Below, piece after piece: positions 17,154-26,488 of a stretch of DNA of 64,000 nucleotides. The stretch lies in the NCBI GenBank assembly GCA_947500055.1, contig CANMQO010000006.1, forward strand, positions 62,001-126,000, written 5' to 3'. The position numbers and the translations under genes are program-made. Position 1 is the first letter of the stretch. Every line of letters begins with the position of its first letter. Below the pieces are notes generated by a model that was not told the origin of the DNA, ran no database searches, and was given only the letters and a program-made list of their open reading frames with translations. Origin of the DNA: an uncultured Paracoccaceae bacterium. Its GTDB lineage: Bacteria; Pseudomonadota; Alphaproteobacteria; Rhodobacterales; Rhodobacteraceae.

Positions 17154-17498
17154 TCAGTTCTTTTTCATTGTCGGTTTTGGTTTCAGCGTTTTGGCAAAGG
17201 CAACTGACTTGGCGAACCAATCGGCAAGTGCCGCCTCATCGTTCAGCAATGCATCCGCAACAGCGACATACCCATTCATGACACTGCCATGCCGCCGCAC
17301 CGGCGCGTTCGAATAGTGATCGCCAAAGGCGACGATATCGTCCTTTGCCAACCGGATACACATTTCGGCATCCGGGCCGACAAAGCTGAACATATTGCCA
17401 TTCACCGCCGTATAGGCCGTGGCCTTTCCCTTGCGGGTCAGGTCAGGATGTCCGGCAATCAGGCGATCGTAAATCGAAATAACGGTATCGCGGTCCAT
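17154..17498 (-). CDS. Small cytoplasmic protein, possibly TfoX N-terminal-like
   Basis: This 114-aa protein has no signal peptide. The segment NGNMFSFVGPDAEMCIRLAK followed by DHYSNAPVRRHGSVMNGYV resembles the TfoX/Sxy N-terminal fold in which a short strand pair leads to a conserved G-Y motif. The assignment is tentative. The lysine-rich C-terminus (KPKPTMKKN) could bind nucleic acid. It lies 22 bp downstream of the lysyl-tRNA synthetase start-side neighbour on the same strand only by orientation; no operon link is shown. Confidence 0.55.
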   Translation of the reverse strand: MDRDTVISIYDRLIAGHPDLTRKGKATAYTAVNGNMFSFVGPDAEMCIRLAKDDIVAFGDHYSNAPVRRHGSVMNGYVAVADALLNDEAALADWFAKSVAFAKTLKPKPTMKKN

Positions 17499-17520
17499 GA
17501 CCCACGATACCGCAAATCCG

Positions 17521-19089
17521 TCACTCAGCCAAACGCCCTTCGATCAGGGCGATGGTTTCCGCGACACCGTAAAGGGCGATAAACCCGCCAAAGCGCGGGC
17601 CCTGCGAAGCACCCAGCAACACCTCGTAAAGGGCGGTGAACCAGTCGCGCAGCGGATCAAATTCATGTGCCTTGCCCACCGCAAAGACCATGGATTGCAG
17701 CTCTTCGGCATCCAAACCGCCATCCCATGTTTTCAAACGGGCCACCAGATCTTCCATCGCGGCACGTTCCTGATCGGTCGGGGCGCGGTAAACCTTGGTT
17801 GGCTTCACAAAGTCATTGTAATAGCGCACGGCAAAACCCGCCGCCTGATCCATCTGCGGGTTCTTTTCGGCGGATGCATCAGGGGCATACCGCCGGATAA
17901 AACCCCAAAGGGTGTCCTTATCCTCAGCCCCCGAAACCGACGCCAGATTGAGCAGCATTGCAAAAGGCACAACCATATCCGAGGCAGGCACATTGTGACC
18001 ATGGATGTGAAAAACCGGGTTATTCATGCGGGCGGTCGCATCCTGATCCGCATAGGCACGCAGCTGCTGGTGATATTCATCAACCGCCTTGGGAATCACG
18101 TCGAAATGCATCCGCTTGGCCGTTTTGGGCTTGAGATACATGAAATAGGACAGGCTTTCGGTCGATGCATAGGACAGCCATTCGTCAATCGAAATCCCAT
18201 TGCCCGATGATTTCGAAATCTTCTGGCCATTCTCATCCAGAAACAACTCGTAAGAAAAATGGTTCGGCTTGCGCCCACCCAAAATCTCGCAAATCCGGTC
18301 ATAGATCGCCGTGTTGGTGGCATGTTCCTTGCCATACATCTCGAAATCGACATCCAGCGCGGCCCAGCGGGCACCAAAATCGGGCTTCCACTGCAACTTC
18401 ACATTGCCGCCGGTGACAGGCAGCGTCCATTCCCGGCCATCCTCATCATCAAAGGTGATCTCACCCTTCACACCATCGACATTCTTCATCGGCACGTACA
18501 AAACGCGGCCAGTTTCAGGGTGAATAGGCAGGAAGATGGAGTAGGTCCCCTGACGCTCTTCGCGCAGCGATTTCAGCATTACCGCCATGATATCGTCATA
18601 ACGGGCCGCAGCACGTAGCAGCACCTCGTCAAACTGGCCAGAGCCATAGAATTCGCGCGCGGAATAGAAATCATATTCAAACCCGAACGTATCCAGAAAC
18701 CGGCGCAACATGGCGTTGTTGTGATCACCAAAACTGTCATGGGTGCCGAACGGATCGGGCACCGATGTCAGCGGCTTATGCATATGTTCGGCCAATGCAT
18801 CGGGGTTCGGCACGTTCCCCGGCACCTTGCGCATCCCGTCCAGATCATCGGAAAAGCAAATCAGCTTGGTCGGGATATCCGAAATCACCTCAAACGCGCG
18901 GCGGATCATCGTCGTGCGCAACACTTCGCCAAATGTGCCAATATGCGGCAGGCCTGACGGACCATAACCCGTCTCAAACAAGACATAGCCCTTCTCGGGA
19001 GCCTTCTTTTCATAACGTTTGAGCAATGCGCGCGCCTCAACAAAGGGCCAGGCCTTGGATGTCATCGCTGCTTCGCGCAAATCGGTCAT
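17521..19089 (-). CDS. lysK: Lysyl-tRNA synthetase, class I
   Basis: This 522-aa enzyme charges tRNA-Lys using the class I Rossmann fold, unrelated to the class II LysS of most bacteria; alphaproteobacteria commonly carry this form. The HIGH-type motif is in [15 protein letters not shown] (residues ~38-52) and the KMSKS-type motif is KISKSSGNG near residue 290. The start at 19089 is preceded by GAGAGAGATC. It is divergent from the TerB gene, with 110 bp between the starts. Confidence 0.96.
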   Translation of the reverse strand: MTDLREAAMTSKAWPFVEARALLKRYEKKAPEKGYVLFETGYGPSGLPHIGTFGEVLRTTMIRRAFEVISDIPTKLICFSDDLDGMRKVPGNVPNPDALAEHMHKPLTSVPDPFGTHDSFGDHNNAMLRRFLDTFGFEYDFYSAREFYGSGQFDEVLLRAAARYDDIMAVMLKSLREERQGTYSIFLPIHPETGRVLYVPMKNVDGVKGEITFDDEDGREWTLPVTGGNVKLQWKPDFGARWAALDVDFEMYGKEHATNTAIYDRICEILGGRKPNHFSYELFLDENGQKISKSSGNGISIDEWLSYASTESLSYFMYLKPKTAKRMHFDVIPKAVDEYHQQLRAYADQDATARMNNPVFHIHGHNVPASDMVVPFAMLLNLASVSGAEDKDTLWGFIRRYAPDASAEKNPQMDQAAGFAVRYYNDFVKPTKVYRAPTDQERAAMEDLVARLKTWDGGLDAEELQSMVFAVGKAHEFDPLRDWFTALYEVLLGASQGPRFGGFIALYGVAETIALIEGRLAE

Positions 19090-19199
19090 GATCTCTCTCA
19101 CGTCATTATGTCGCGACCCCAATGGCCACCACAACGGGCACTCCCTATTGCGAGAGTTGCACAGCGTCAATAAATGTGGTGCAGAACAAAGGAAAAGAC

Positions 19200-19619
19200 A
19201 TGCTGCAAGAAGCACCAATGACAGCGCAGGACGCGCTTGTTGCCATGATGATCGCCGTTTCAGCCTCTGATGAGAACATCAGAACGTCCGAACTGGTCAA
19301 GATGAGCAACGCAATCAACAACCTGCCCGTCTTCGCAGGCTACGACGCCGAACGGCTGCCGCGCATGTCCAAGATGGTGTTTGATCTGCTGGAACAGGAG
19401 GACGGGCTGGAGGCGCTTTTTGGTCTGATCCGCGATGCGCTCCCCGAAAAGCTCTTTGAAACGGCTTATGCATTGTCCTGTGACGTGGCTGCCGCCGACG
19501 GCATGATCGTCGGGCCAGAGGCCCGCATGCTCGAAGAAATCCGCGATGAGTTGAACCTCGACAGGTTGCACGCCGCTGCCATCGAACGCGGCGCACGGGC
19601 GCGACACATGACGGTTTAG
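19200..19619 (+). CDS. TerB family (tellurite-resistance-like) protein
   Basis: This 139-aa all-helical acidic protein has the TerB pattern: [19 protein letters not shown] near the start and [18 protein letters not shown] in the second half. Each carries the acidic D-x-x-x-x-x-E/D loop thought to bind metal. TerB-like proteins occur in many stress and membrane contexts, and a lone copy says little about tellurite. The start at 19200 follows AAGGAAAAG. It nearly abuts the convergent dacB gene. Confidence 0.85.
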   Translation: MLQEAPMTAQDALVAMMIAVSASDENIRTSELVKMSNAINNLPVFAGYDAERLPRMSKMVFDLLEQEDGLEALFGLIRDALPEKLFETAYALSCDVAAADGMIVGPEARMLEEIRDELNLDRLHAAAIERGARARHMTV

Positions 19620-19621
19620 GC

Positions 19622-21079
19622 CTAGGCGGTGCGGATCAGGTTCTGCAACAGACGCTGTTGCAGCGCCTTGGCATCGCGGTTCCACCGGGACGCCCCGCGC
19701 GGCGCTTCATCACCTGCCCGCTTGCCTTCTTCTCGCGCTTCCAGATTGGCACCAAAAAAAGCAAAGGCCAGATCACGACCATTTGCCGTCCGCAGATATC
19801 CTGCAAGGCAGGACACAAAGTTCAACGTTCCCGTCTTGGCCAGAACCTGCCCTGGGTGATCCCGGATCACCTTGCGGTCACGATTAACCATGTCGATCCG
19901 CTTCATCAGTGGGCGCAAGGTTGGCATAACACCACTTGCAGTCAGAAACTGCACCATGTCCCCTGCCGACACTCGCGACGCATCGCCCAGGCCTGAATGA
20001 TCCACGAAAAATGGGGCAATCCCTGCCCGGACCTCTGCCCAACGCGCCATCCCCAATGCCGATGTGCGCAAACCGCGTTTCTGCCCGGTACGGGCAGATG
20101 TTGCACAAAGGCCTGCCGCTTCTGCAGTGATATTGGTTGAAAACCGCAACATGCCGCGCATCATCTGGCCCAGCGGCTGACTTGCAAAGCGGGCCAGTTC
20201 CTGCGCCGTGGGCAGCACAGGGACTTCTTTGGGGCGTTTAAGGACTATGCCATGCGATCGGGCAAAGGTCGCAAACACCTCGCCTGCATAAAGTGCCGGA
20301 AAACGCACCGGCAACCAGCGCGATCCCGCATTGTTCAGGGCACGACGGGCGACGGTCCATTCGTCGACGCCTTCGCTGGCCCGATAGGTGAACACCGGCG
20401 ATGTGCGATCAACAATGCGCATCCGGGCTGTTGTCACCACCGGGCGATGGTTTTCGCTGCGGGCATCCATCGCGGTCGTATAGGCATTACCGGCCCGCTG
20501 CCACTCAAAATGAACGCGGTTGTAATTGAGGTTCAGTCCCGTGACCGTTGGATTATAGCCAAGGTAATCCAGCTGCGACGGATCGATCTCATCAAGGTTG
20601 ACCAGGGCGTTGTCCCAAACCAGGAAATCGCCCTCGACAGCGCGTAGCCCGGCAGCTTTCAACCCCTCCGCCAGCGTCGCCAGTTGATCGGTGACCAGAT
20701 TGGGGTCACCCCCACCGGCAAGGATCAGATTGCCGCGCAATACTCCATCCACCACCGGGGCATCCGCCAGCACGCGGGTGACGAACTGATGACCCGCGCC
20801 CAGCGCCTCAATAGCGTAGAGCGCCGTCACGGCCTTCGTCACACTGGCCGGGGGCAGGGGCAAATCGGGGGCAACGGCCGCCAACACCTCACCGCTGGTG
20901 GCATCGGACACGACAAATCCCACCTGCCCGGACAGGCCCGATTGCGTGATCAGGCTTTCTGCGCTGCCAGTGGCCAAACGCGCCCGGGGCCGCATGGAGG
21001 TCAAAGGCGCGTCTGCCACTGCCGCCGTTGCAAGGCTCGACACCGCGCCGCCCAATATTGCGCGTCGGGACAGCAGCAT
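19622..21079 (-). CDS. dacB: D-alanyl-D-alanine carboxypeptidase/endopeptidase (PBP4, family S13)
   Basis: This 485-aa penicillin-binding protein trims or hydrolyses peptidoglycan cross-links in the periplasm. An N-terminal twin-arginine-like LLSRRAILGG leads into a signal peptide. The catalytic SxxK is in PPASVTKAVTALYA, the SxN is in RFSTNITAEAAG, and KTG is in VLAKTGTLNFVSC. The large insertion between the first two motifs is typical of S13. The ATG overlaps the nadD stop (TGATG), so the two genes are translationally coupled. Confidence 0.95.
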   Translation of the reverse strand: MLLSRRAILGGAVSSLATAAVADAPLTSMRPRARLATGSAESLITQSGLSGQVGFVVSDATSGEVLAAVAPDLPLPPASVTKAVTALYAIEALGAGHQFVTRVLADAPVVDGVLRGNLILAGGGDPNLVTDQLATLAEGLKAAGLRAVEGDFLVWDNALVNLDEIDPSQLDYLGYNPTVTGLNLNYNRVHFEWQRAGNAYTTAMDARSENHRPVVTTARMRIVDRTSPVFTYRASEGVDEWTVARRALNNAGSRWLPVRFPALYAGEVFATFARSHGIVLKRPKEVPVLPTAQELARFASQPLGQMMRGMLRFSTNITAEAAGLCATSARTGQKRGLRTSALGMARWAEVRAGIAPFFVDHSGLGDASRVSAGDMVQFLTASGVMPTLRPLMKRIDMVNRDRKVIRDHPGQVLAKTGTLNFVSCLAGYLRTANGRDLAFAFFGANLEAREEGKRAGDEAPRGASRWNRDAKALQQRLLQNLIRTA

Positions 21080-21672
21080 CACCACTCACCCCGCGCGCGA
21101 ATCGCTGACGACGACTGATCCGACATCGGCAAATTGACAAAGGCCCAGGCGGGCGGCTGGGCGTGCCCCAACATATGGGCGGCCTGTTTGGGCAGTTTGG
21201 CGCCGCGATAAACGCGGGCGGCCTTCGACAGGCGTGCAGAGATACGATCGCCGGGGCGGGCAAGAACCCCGACAGGAACATGCTCCATGATCCAGCGCCA
21301 ATCCTGCCAGCGATCAAACTGCGCCAGATTGTCAGCCCCCATCAACCAGACAAAGCGCACGCCCGAATAGCGGCGGGACAAAGCGGCGATCGTCTGGGCC
21401 GTATAACGGGTGCCAAGATGGCGCTCGATATCCGTCACTGTCACACGCGGATGGCGCATCATGGCGCGGGCGGCCTGCATCCTTTGGGGCAATGGGGCCG
21501 GACCAGACGCCTTCAACGGATTGCCCGGACTGACCAGCCACCAAAGATGATCCAGACCAAACCGTTTCAACGCGGCCTTGGTAATATGCACATGACCGGC
21601 ATGCGGCGGATCAAATGAACCACCCAAAAGGCCTATAACCTGACCTGCCTTGGCTACCGGAAATCGGCGCAC
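21079..21672 (-). CDS. nadD: Nicotinate-nucleotide adenylyltransferase NadD
   Basis: NadD forms nicotinic acid adenine dinucleotide from NaMN and ATP in NAD synthesis. The nucleotidyltransferase signature [11 protein letters not shown] lies at residues 17-27. [17 protein letters not shown] and the late [11 protein letters not shown] (the ISSTxIR-like motif) complete the family pattern; 197 aa is normal. The start is a GTG at 21672 preceded by GGAGG. It is co-oriented and overlapping with dacB. Confidence 0.96.
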   Translation of the reverse strand: MRRFPVAKAGQVIGLLGGSFDPPHAGHVHITKAALKRFGLDHLWWLVSPGNPLKASGPAPLPQRMQAARAMMRHPRVTVTDIERHLGTRYTAQTIAALSRRYSGVRFVWLMGADNLAQFDRWQDWRWIMEHVPVGVLARPGDRISARLSKAARVYRGAKLPKQAAHMLGHAQPPAWAFVNLPMSDQSSSAIRARGEW

Positions 21673-21741
21673 GATACCTCCTTCGCCCCCGAGGGCAAAA
21701 AGCCGTGATCATCGGCAAAAGTAAACCCCCGTCAACCGCCC

Positions 21742-22557
21742 CTAATCAAACCGCATGAAGGCAAAGTGACGACCGCAGGGCGACCAGCAGGGCACATTGA
21801 TCGTCCCCTGCCCGCCCTTCAGCTGCAGCAACTCACGGGTGGAGCCGCCAGTTGCGGGCATTAACCGCAACGAAACCGGGCAATCAGCCGGGTGGCCTTT
21901 TGTCCCCGCTGGATAGGCGAGGTACAGCACATGCGCCCCATCAGGTGACGGATGTGGAAACCAGTTGACCAGGTCATCATCCGTCATCTGCTCCAGATCC
22001 GTACCATCGGGCCGGATCCGCCACAGATCAACAGCGCCATCGCATTCGCCATTGAACCATATCCATGCGCCGTCAGGCGTATAGTCCGGGCCATCAACAT
22101 GATCGAACGCATCCGTCACGCATGTCTCTGTCCCGCCTGCGGCAGGACAAGTCAAAAGGGCGAAGGGGCCACCCCTGCGGCCAACATAGGCCAAGGTCTG
22201 CCCATCCGGCGACCAGCCATGCCAATATGATGGCAAGACATCCGTCACCCGCGAAGGGGTCCCGCCAGAAACCGCCAATGTGTAGATGCAACTATCATCG
22301 GTCCGGCTGGAATCGCTGATGACCAGCTGCGTGCCATCGGGCGAAATCCCGTGGTCATTGTTGCAGGCATCGGCAAACCCGGTATCGATCCGTTGCAATT
22401 CCGGCCTATCCAAAGGCACCCGAAACAGCGCACCTCCGCCATTCACAATCAGATAGCCATCAGGATGCCAGTTTGGCGCTTCGATATGGGCGGCCACGTC
22501 CAGGATGACGCTGGCAGCAGATGTGTCCAGATCAAAAACACACAGAACGCTACGCAT
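21742..22557 (-). CDS. TolB-like beta-propeller protein (PD40 repeats)
   Basis: This 271-aa protein consists of repeated WD40-like/PD40 units: GISPDGTQLVISDSS, GWSPDGQTLAYVGRRGG, DYTPDGAWIWFNGECDG, PHPSPDGAHVLYLAYPAGT and CWSPCGRHFAF, giving five or six blades. It lacks a signal peptide, unlike TolB itself, so a cytoplasmic location is expected. It starts 3 bp after the aldo/keto reductase stop and is probably translated with it. The ligand is unknown; sugar-related binding is possible from the neighbour. Confidence 0.85.
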   Translation of the reverse strand: MRSVLCVFDLDTSAASVILDVAAHIEAPNWHPDGYLIVNGGGALFRVPLDRPELQRIDTGFADACNNDHGISPDGTQLVISDSSRTDDSCIYTLAVSGGTPSRVTDVLPSYWHGWSPDGQTLAYVGRRGGPFALLTCPAAGGTETCVTDAFDHVDGPDYTPDGAWIWFNGECDGAVDLWRIRPDGTDLEQMTDDDLVNWFPHPSPDGAHVLYLAYPAGTKGHPADCPVSLRLMPATGGSTRELLQLKGGQGTINVPCWSPCGRHFAFMRFD

Positions 22558-22560
22558 GGA

Positions 22561-23616
22561 TCATTTCTTACGCTCTGCCGCACCGTCCTGCTGTTCGGCG
22601 GATTGCGCCCAGAGATTGATCTGCTCTTCATCAGCATACTGATCAATCAGGGCAAGTTCGTCAGCGGTAAAGTCCAGGTTTTCAACGGCACCAACACAAT
22701 CAACAACCTGCGATGCGCGGGAGGCGCCGATTAACGCGGTGGTGATGCCGCCATCACGCAAAACCCAGGCAATCGCCATCTGGGCGAGGGTCTGGCCCCG
22801 GTTCTCTGCGATCTCATTCAACTTTCGGATATTCCCGATCGCCTGTTCGGTCAGCATTGACGGAAACAGCGATTTGCCTTGGGCGGCGCGGCTATCATCG
22901 GGAATGCCGCCCAGATATTTGCGGGTCAGCATCCCTTGCGCCAGCGGCGTAAACGCGATGGAGCCGACACCAAGTTCCGTCAATGCATCCTTCAACCCGT
23001 CACGCTCCACCCAACGGTTCAGCATGTTGTAGGCGGGTTGATGAATAAGGCAGGGCGTGCCCAGTTCCTTCAGGATGGCCACCGCTTCCCGCGTCCGCGC
23101 GGTATTATACGACGAAATCCCCGCATAAAGCGCGCGACCGGACCGGACGATATAATCCAGCGCGCCCATTGTCTCCTCCAACGGGGTGTCCGGGTCAAAC
23201 CGGTGGGAATAAAAGATATCAACATAATCAAGGCCCATCCGACGCAAAGACTGATCGCACGAGGCAACCAGATATTTCCGGCTGCCCCATTCACCATAGG
23301 GGCCGGGCCACATGTCATAACCGGCCTTGGAACTGATGATCATCTCATCGCGGTAACCCGCAAAATCCTCTTTCAGTATCGACCCGAATGCATGTTCCGC
23401 AGAACCGGGGGGCGGGCCATAGTTATTGGCCAGATCAAAATGCGTAATGCCATGGTCAAAGGCCGCGCGACAGATATCGCGCTTCGTGTCATGCGGGGTG
23501 TCGTGGCCAAAATTATGCCAAAGGCCCAGCGAAACAGCAGGCAGTTGAACACCCGACTTGCCACATCGGCGATAAACCATCCGGTCATAACGATTTTCTG
23601 CGGGAACATAGGTCAT
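22561..23616 (-). CDS. mgrA: Aldo/keto reductase, L-glyceraldehyde 3-phosphate reductase type
   Basis: This 351-aa NADPH-dependent TIM barrel resembles the YghZ/MgrA group, which reduces L-glyceraldehyde 3-phosphate and methylglyoxal. The tetrad is seen in FDLANNYGPPPG (Asp and Tyr), IISSKAGYD (Lys) and IFYSHRFDPD (His). The coenzyme-binding end appears in TALIGASRASQVVD. The start at 23616 follows AGGAG. It precedes the propeller gene in a two-gene unit. The exact substrate is inferred from the subgroup. Confidence 0.9.
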   Translation of the reverse strand: MTYVPAENRYDRMVYRRCGKSGVQLPAVSLGLWHNFGHDTPHDTKRDICRAAFDHGITHFDLANNYGPPPGSAEHAFGSILKEDFAGYRDEMIISSKAGYDMWPGPYGEWGSRKYLVASCDQSLRRMGLDYVDIFYSHRFDPDTPLEETMGALDYIVRSGRALYAGISSYNTARTREAVAILKELGTPCLIHQPAYNMLNRWVERDGLKDALTELGVGSIAFTPLAQGMLTRKYLGGIPDDSRAAQGKSLFPSMLTEQAIGNIRKLNEIAENRGQTLAQMAIAWVLRDGGITTALIGASRASQVVDCVGAVENLDFTADELALIDQYADEEQINLWAQSAEQQDGAAERKK

Positions 23617-23762
23617 TGCGGCGCTCCTATAACGATTTCGGGGGCAGGCGATCATGTGGCATTGACGATGTCAACCGGGGCGGCCCAAACAACGTCTGAC
23701 GCAGAATTTACCATTTGTCCGACGCAGTGAGGGAATCCAGACCAATACAAATTGGAATTCTG

Positions 23763-23771
23763 TGTTATACT
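23763..23771 (+). promoter_or_regulatory. Extended -10 promoter for the small-protein/cysteine-rich operon
   Basis: TGtTATACT, an extended -10 element (TATACT at 23766-23771), lies about 55 bp before the first start codon of the operon. No good -35 hexamer stands at the expected distance, as is common with extended -10 promoters. Confidence 0.45.
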
Positions 23772-23826
23772 ATCCAGGTCGCATCATATTTTCAGCGACA
23801 AACATGTTTAAGAAAGGAGTGCCCAG

Positions 23827-24024
23827 ATGGCACAATTTCAACCCGATTCCGGTTCGGTCAAGCTGTCCAATGACAATGCCGCCGACACCAGTCACCAGAC
23901 ACGAACCCGGCCAATGCACAAATTCCTGCATGAATGGCGGGTGATTACCAGGCATCCGGAACTGGATAGCGTGCGCAACAATGAACTGCGCTGGACCGAA
24001 AGCCTCGACGGCAGACCGTCATGA
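23827..24024 (+). CDS. Hypothetical 65-aa protein, first gene of a two-gene operon
   Basis: This small hydrophilic protein begins MAQFQPDSGSVKLSNDNAA and ends in WTESLDGRPS, with no cysteine, no membrane segment and no recognised domain. AGGAG stands 8 bp before the ATG and an extended -10 promoter lies upstream, so it is likely expressed. Its stop overlaps the start of the next gene (ATGA), so the two are translationally coupled and probably work together. Confidence 0.65.
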   Translation: MAQFQPDSGSVKLSNDNAADTSHQTRTRPMHKFLHEWRVITRHPELDSVRNNELRWTESLDGRPS

Positions 24025-24470
24025 ACGAAGCACCACGGCAAGTTCCAAACAACCGGACCTGCCCAAACGCGAATTGCAGGCCTGGTGCCATTCTTTTGGG
24101 ATTCAAAACGCCAGAAGGGCGGATATTGCATCTGCGCAAAGCCATGCCGGTAGATGCGGATTTTGTGTCATCTGCGCGGGAAATCGGACCGCCGGAACGG
24201 CGGATGCGGTTTGCGGGCTATTGTGCAGATCAATGTTGCAAGCAATGGCAAGACGGGCGTTGCGGCGTCATCGACGACCTGTTGCAAGCAGCAAAGGCCG
24301 AGAATACGCCCACTGCAGAACTCCTGCCCCATTGTCCGATCCGCGATACCTGCCAATGGTACGCGCAATGTGGGGCAAGCGCCTGCATGGCCTGCGAACT
24401 CTTTGTGCCTGAAAAACAGGAACTGGCTTTCAATCGCTGCACCGCACCGGGCCCTGCAATCAGAATGTGA
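24021..24470 (+). CDS. Cysteine-rich hypothetical protein (149 aa)
   Basis: Twelve cysteines are spread over 149 residues, including CPNANC near the N-terminus, CADQCCKQW with GRCGVID in the middle, and CPIRDTCQWYAQCGASACMA towards the end. The spacing suggests binding of an iron-sulfur cluster or zinc, or a set of disulfides. No signal peptide is present, which favours metal binding in the cytoplasm. I do not recognise a named family. The start codon overlaps the stop of the 65-aa gene. A stem-loop follows at 24506. Confidence 0.7.
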   Translation: MNEAPRQVPNNRTCPNANCRPGAILLGFKTPEGRILHLRKAMPVDADFVSSAREIGPPERRMRFAGYCADQCCKQWQDGRCGVIDDLLQAAKAENTPTAELLPHCPIRDTCQWYAQCGASACMACELFVPEKQELAFNRCTAPGPAIRM

Positions 24471-24505
24471 CGAGCCCTTTTCATTGTGACACCGCCATGT
24501 CAGGT

Positions 24506-24540
24506 TGCCGCCATGTTAATGATGGCCACACATGGCGGCA
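24506..24540 (+). terminator. 11-bp stem-loop after the cysteine-rich gene
   Basis: A perfect 11-bp inverted repeat TGCCGCCATGT/ACATGGCGGCA with a 13-nt loop lies between the cysteine-rich gene and the FAD oxidoreductase. An extra copy of the left-arm core (CCGCCATGT) occurs at 24492-24500. There is no T-run, so it may be a weak terminator or an operator. Confidence 0.45.
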
Positions 24541-24565
24541 GCATCCGGCTGACTAAAGGTTTGCA

Positions 24566-25648
24566 ATGATTGATTTTCTGATCATCGGCGGAGGGATCGC
24601 CGGCATTTCGGCGGCCGCCCGGCTCTCCGAATTGGGCAGCACAACGGTTCTGGAGGCAGAGGACCACCTCGCCTACCACGCCTCCGGCCGGTCAGCGGCC
24701 GTGTTTGAGGAAAGTTACGGCAAACCATCGACCGTCGCGCTCAATGCAGCCAGCCGACACTACCATGATGCAGCTGGCGTCCTGAAGCCGCGCGGGTTGC
24801 TGCTGGTTGGAAACGCCGCAAGCGCGGAGGCGTTTAATGCCGATCTGTCCAGCATGCGGCTCGATCCCATCACGATGGAGGAAGCACTGGATTTCATTCC
24901 GATCCTCAATCAGGGCAGGATCGACCGCGCCGCCTATCACGCTGACGCCTGGGATATCGACACGCATGAATTGCTGCAAAGTTTCGCCCGTCAGACGCGC
25001 CGGAATGGCGGACAGGTCAATACCAAATCGCAGGTTGTCAGTATCGAACGGATCAGCACCGGTTGGGAAGTGAACACAAAGCACACATGTTACTTCGCTC
25101 GCAACATCGTGAATGCAGCTGGCGCCTGGGTGGACGCGGTCGCCGAACTGGCCGGGATCGCCACATTAGGCTTCACACCGCTGCGGCGCTCCATGGCGCG
25201 GCTACCTGCGCCGGGTGACCTTGATATCGCGGCCTGGCCCCTGCTTTTTGGTCCCGGCGAAAGCTGGTATGCCAAACCTGATGCCGGGGCGCTGATCGTG
25301 TCGCCCGCCGATGAATGCCCCATGACACCGCACGACGCCTATGCCGACGACATGGTATTGGCCGAAGGGTTGATGCGTTACGAAGATCACGTGACCTTTC
25401 CCGTTGTGCGGCTTCTTTCCAGTTGGGCGGGCTTGCGGACTTTTGCGCCGGACCGCACGCTTGTGCTGGGGCCTGACCCGGCTGACGCGAACTTCATCTG
25501 GTGCGCCGGGCAAGGCGGATATGGGATGCAATCATCGCCAGCAGCCAGCCAGTATCTGGCAGATATCGTGGCGGGAAATGCGACAGGCTTTGATTCGCAA
25601 ACAGTGGCAGCCCTATCGCCTGCCCGGTTCACCAAAGGGGCGGCCTGA
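24566..25648 (+). CDS. FAD-dependent oxidoreductase (DAO family, amino-acid oxidase/dehydrogenase-like)
   Basis: This 360-aa flavoprotein starts directly with the dinucleotide-binding motif in FLIIGGGIAGISAAARL. It contains FARNIVNAAGAWVDAVAEL and a C-terminal FIWCAGQGGYGMQSSPAAS, which closes the FAD site in DAO-family glycine oxidases and D-amino-acid dehydrogenases. The substrate is presumably a secondary or D-amino acid. It overlaps the next GNAT gene by 1 bp (TGATG), pointing to an operon. Confidence 0.88.
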   Translation: MIDFLIIGGGIAGISAAARLSELGSTTVLEAEDHLAYHASGRSAAVFEESYGKPSTVALNAASRHYHDAAGVLKPRGLLLVGNAASAEAFNADLSSMRLDPITMEEALDFIPILNQGRIDRAAYHADAWDIDTHELLQSFARQTRRNGGQVNTKSQVVSIERISTGWEVNTKHTCYFARNIVNAAGAWVDAVAELAGIATLGFTPLRRSMARLPAPGDLDIAAWPLLFGPGESWYAKPDAGALIVSPADECPMTPHDAYADDMVLAEGLMRYEDHVTFPVVRLLSSWAGLRTFAPDRTLVLGPDPADANFIWCAGQGGYGMQSSPAASQYLADIVAGNATGFDSQTVAALSPARFTKGAA

Positions 25649-26346
25649 TGGCACGTCAAAATACACTGGGACAACCCATCGGGGCTCCCGTCCCCGGCTG
25701 GACAGGTGCCGCACCCATTCCGCATGAACCGATGGCCGGGCAATATTGCAATGTGGTCCCCTTGACCGCGGCCCACGCAAACGACCTGTTTGACGCCTAT
25801 CAGCTGGACCAGACAGGCGCGCTCTGGACATATATGCCCAGCGGCCCATTTACTGATCGGGCGGTCTTTGACGACTGGCTCAGATCATGCTGCGCCAGCC
25901 GCGACCCGCTCTTCTTTTGCGTGACTGATAAGACGACCGGTCAGGCCATCGGCGTCGCGTCGTTCCTGCGCATTCAGCCTGACAATGGCGTGGCCGAGGT
26001 CGGCTACATCGCCTTTTCCCCCCTGCTGCAGCGAACGCGGATGGCGACCGAGGCGATGTATCTGATGATGAACCGGGTGCTGGGCGAACTGAACTATCGC
26101 CGCTATGAATGGAAATGCGACGCGCTCAACGCGCCATCGCGCAAGGCCGCGGAACGGCTTGGGTTCAGCTATGACGGGCTGTTCAAACAAGCGCTTGTCT
26201 ACAAGGGGCGAAACCGGGACACGGCGTGGTTCTCCATCCTTGATCGCGACTGGCCCGGGATCAAATCGCGGTTCGAGGCCTGGCTTGACCCCCGAAATTT
26301 CGACGCCATGGGTCAACAAAAAAGACCCCTCAACACACTGGTGTAG
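25648..26346 (+). CDS. GNAT family N-acetyltransferase (RimJ/RimL-like)
   Basis: This 232-aa acetyltransferase of the RimJ/RimL type has GQAIGVASFLRI, AEVGYIAFSPLLQRTRMATE (acetyl-CoA loop) and the RRYEWKCDALNAPSRKAAERLGF block. Its start codon overlaps the stop of the flavoprotein gene. A role in amino-acid or small-molecule acetylation linked to that oxidase is possible but unproven. Confidence 0.88.
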   Translation: MARQNTLGQPIGAPVPGWTGAAPIPHEPMAGQYCNVVPLTAAHANDLFDAYQLDQTGALWTYMPSGPFTDRAVFDDWLRSCCASRDPLFFCVTDKTTGQAIGVASFLRIQPDNGVAEVGYIAFSPLLQRTRMATEAMYLMMNRVLGELNYRRYEWKCDALNAPSRKAAERLGFSYDGLFKQALVYKGRNRDTAWFSILDRDWPGIKSRFEAWLDPRNFDAMGQQKRPLNTLV

Positions 26347-26449
26347 GGTCGCGCACGCATTTTTCCAGCAGCCCAAGGCCGCGCCACCGGGTGATACGCC
26401 GGGCGCATTGATATTCGAATGTTGATTTTCCCGCCCATCAGCGCCTCGG

Positions 26450-26475
26450 GTAAGATGGGTTTAAACCCATCTTAC
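26450..26475. terminator. 26-bp perfect palindrome between convergent genes
   Basis: GTAAGATGGGTTT is followed directly by its exact reverse complement with no spacer. It lies between the GNAT gene (plus) and the FAD/GcvT gene (minus), whose stop is 13 bp further on. It probably acts as a bidirectional terminator; a protein-binding palindrome is the alternative. Confidence 0.55.
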
Positions 26476-26488
26476 GTTGTGGCGTCTG

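Noticed and set aside
23827-24024. Reading the 65-aa protein as a RiPP precursor peptide
   Set aside because: It has no cysteine, no clear leader-core boundary and no recognisable modifying enzyme next to it; the cysteine-rich partner is not a known maturase. Kept only as a hypothesis.
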